6,356 nucleotides of DNA. Source: Rhodospirillales bacterium. Its GTDB lineage: Bacteria > Pseudomonadota > Alphaproteobacteria > Rhodospirillales > Defluviicoccaceae. This document shows positions 5,678-6,356 of this stretch, piece by piece; the stretch's first letter is position 1; every line of letters starts with the position of its first letter. The translations under genes and the position numbers were made by a program. The notes below the pieces were generated by a model, which had not been told where the DNA came from, made no database searches, and worked only from the letters and a program-made list of their open reading frames with translations. The stretch covers positions 1 through 6,356 of the forward strand of contig JAUXFS010000117.1 in assembly GCA_030622775.1 (NCBI GenBank), in the 5' to 3' direction.

Positions 5678-6356
5678 ATGATTAGAAGCCTATCCGCGCG
5701 CCGCCTTGTCGGCGGAGCCATATCGGCCGTGGTGGCGGCCGCATTCCTTTCGGGTGTGGCGGTTTCGTCGGCGACGGCCGCCGAAAAGGTTCGCTGGAAG
5801 GTGCCGGTCGCCTTTCCGACGTCTCTGCCGGCGCTGGGCGATAACATACCGTGGGTCGCCGAGCGGCTCAAGGTGGCCAGCGGCGGCAACATCCAGTTCA
5901 AGATTTTCGAGCCCGGCAAGCTGGTTCCCGCCTTCCAGATCATGGAAGCGGTCAAGAACAAGAAGGTCCAGGCCGGTTACACCTGGATCGGCTACGACAT
6001 GGGCAAGATCCCGGCGCTGCCGCTGCTCGCCGCGGTCCCGTTCGGGATGGAACCGTGGGAGTTCAACGCCTGGTGGTACTACGGCGGAGGACGCGAGTTG
6101 GGCGAGGAACTCTACGCCGCGCACAACATCCATCCGGTCCTCTGCGGCATCATCGGGCCGGAGACGGCTGGATGGTTCTCTTTCGAGATCAAGTCCCTCG
6201 ACGATATCAAGGGCCTCAAGATCCGCTTCGCCGGTCTCGGCGGCAAGGTCATGCAGAAGGCCGGCGCCTCCGTCACCATGCTTCCCGGCGCCGAAATCTA
6301 TCAGGCTCTGGAGAAAGGCGCGATCGACGCCACCGAGTTCTCGCTGCCCGAGATCG
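5678..6356 (+). CDS. dctP: TRAP transporter solute-binding protein DctP (TakP/FcbT1-like), 3' end outside window
   Basis: The first 226 residues are present; the family is usually about 350-370, so roughly a third is missing. It would capture an organic acid in the periplasm and hand it to a DctQM permease. Residues 1-35 form a Sec signal peptide: Arg-containing n-region (RSLSARR), hydrophobic core about 11-30, and likely cleavage near ATAA-EKV (34/35). The mature part shows family features: EPGKLVP (78-84), IGPETAGWF (159-167), GLKIRFAGLGGKV (179-191) with Arg183 at the position that usually binds the substrate carboxylate, and PGAEIYQALEKGAIDATEF (203-221). These resemble the TakP/FcbT1 branch. 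The ATG is chosen because it follows AAGGGAG by 10 bases and gives a proper signal peptide. It could partner the dctM at the window start or a separate permease downstream. Confidence 0.92.
   Translation, partial: MIRSLSARRLVGGAISAVVAAAFLSGVAVSSATAAEKVRWKVPVAFPTSLPALGDNIPWVAERLKVASGGNIQFKIFEPGKLVPAFQIMEAVKNKKVQAGYTWIGYDMGKIPALPLLAAVPFGMEPWEFNAWWYYGGGRELGEELYAAHNIHPVLCGIIGPETAGWFSFEIKSLDDIKGLKIRFAGLGGKVMQKAGASVTMLPGAEIYQALEKGAIDATEFSLPEI

Noticed and set aside
1..6356. Mobile element, CRISPR, tRNA or rRNA
   Set aside because: I saw no transposase or integrase motifs, no regularly spaced repeats and no tRNA cloverleaf or rRNA-like conserved sequence on either strand.

Overview
The window looks like a GC-rich proteobacterial chromosome, most plausibly an alphaproteobacterium. 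This rests on strong G/C third-position preference, TRAP transporter parts of the FcbT/TakP type, a thiolase whose insert reads like alphaproteobacterial acetyl-CoA acetyltransferases, and an HSD10-type dehydrogenase. It is an inference from family resemblance; no marker gene is present. All genes supported here are on the + strand.

Layout. Positions 1-40 hold the last codons of an upstream gene, probably the small TRAP permease subunit (dctQ). It is followed after 3 bases by a complete large TRAP permease subunit (dctM, 44-1408). A 233-bp gap (1409-1641) carries a good sigma70-like promoter (TTGACG-N17-TATCAT) flanked by an 11-bp imperfect inverted repeat. Three catabolic genes follow, each with its own Shine-Dalgarno sequence: a thiolase (1642-2835), an AMP-forming acyl-CoA ligase (2983-4509) and an HSD10-type SDR 3-hydroxyacyl-CoA dehydrogenase (4548-5309). 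The 147-bp thiolase-ligase gap contains several small hairpins. A 368-bp non-coding stretch (5310-5677) then carries a possible operator/promoter and leader structure, and leads to a TRAP solute-binding protein gene (dctP, from 5678) that runs off the window end.

How it fits together. The TRAP proteins would bind and import an organic acid. The ligase would activate it to a CoA thioester at the cost of ATP. The SDR would oxidise a 3-hydroxyacyl-CoA to a 3-ketoacyl-CoA with NAD+, and the thiolase would cleave that with CoA. No acyl-CoA dehydrogenase or enoyl-CoA hydratase is visible. The set is therefore either part of a larger beta-oxidation cluster or a short route for an acid that already carries a 3-hydroxyl group, possibly alpha-methyl-branched. 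The substrate cannot be read from the sequence.

All gene families here are known. The points worth a second look are the gene combination, the inverted repeat around the thiolase promoter, the direct repeat bracketing the SDR gene, and the structured intergenic regions. No RNA genes, CRISPR arrays, insertion sequences or clear intrinsic terminators were seen.
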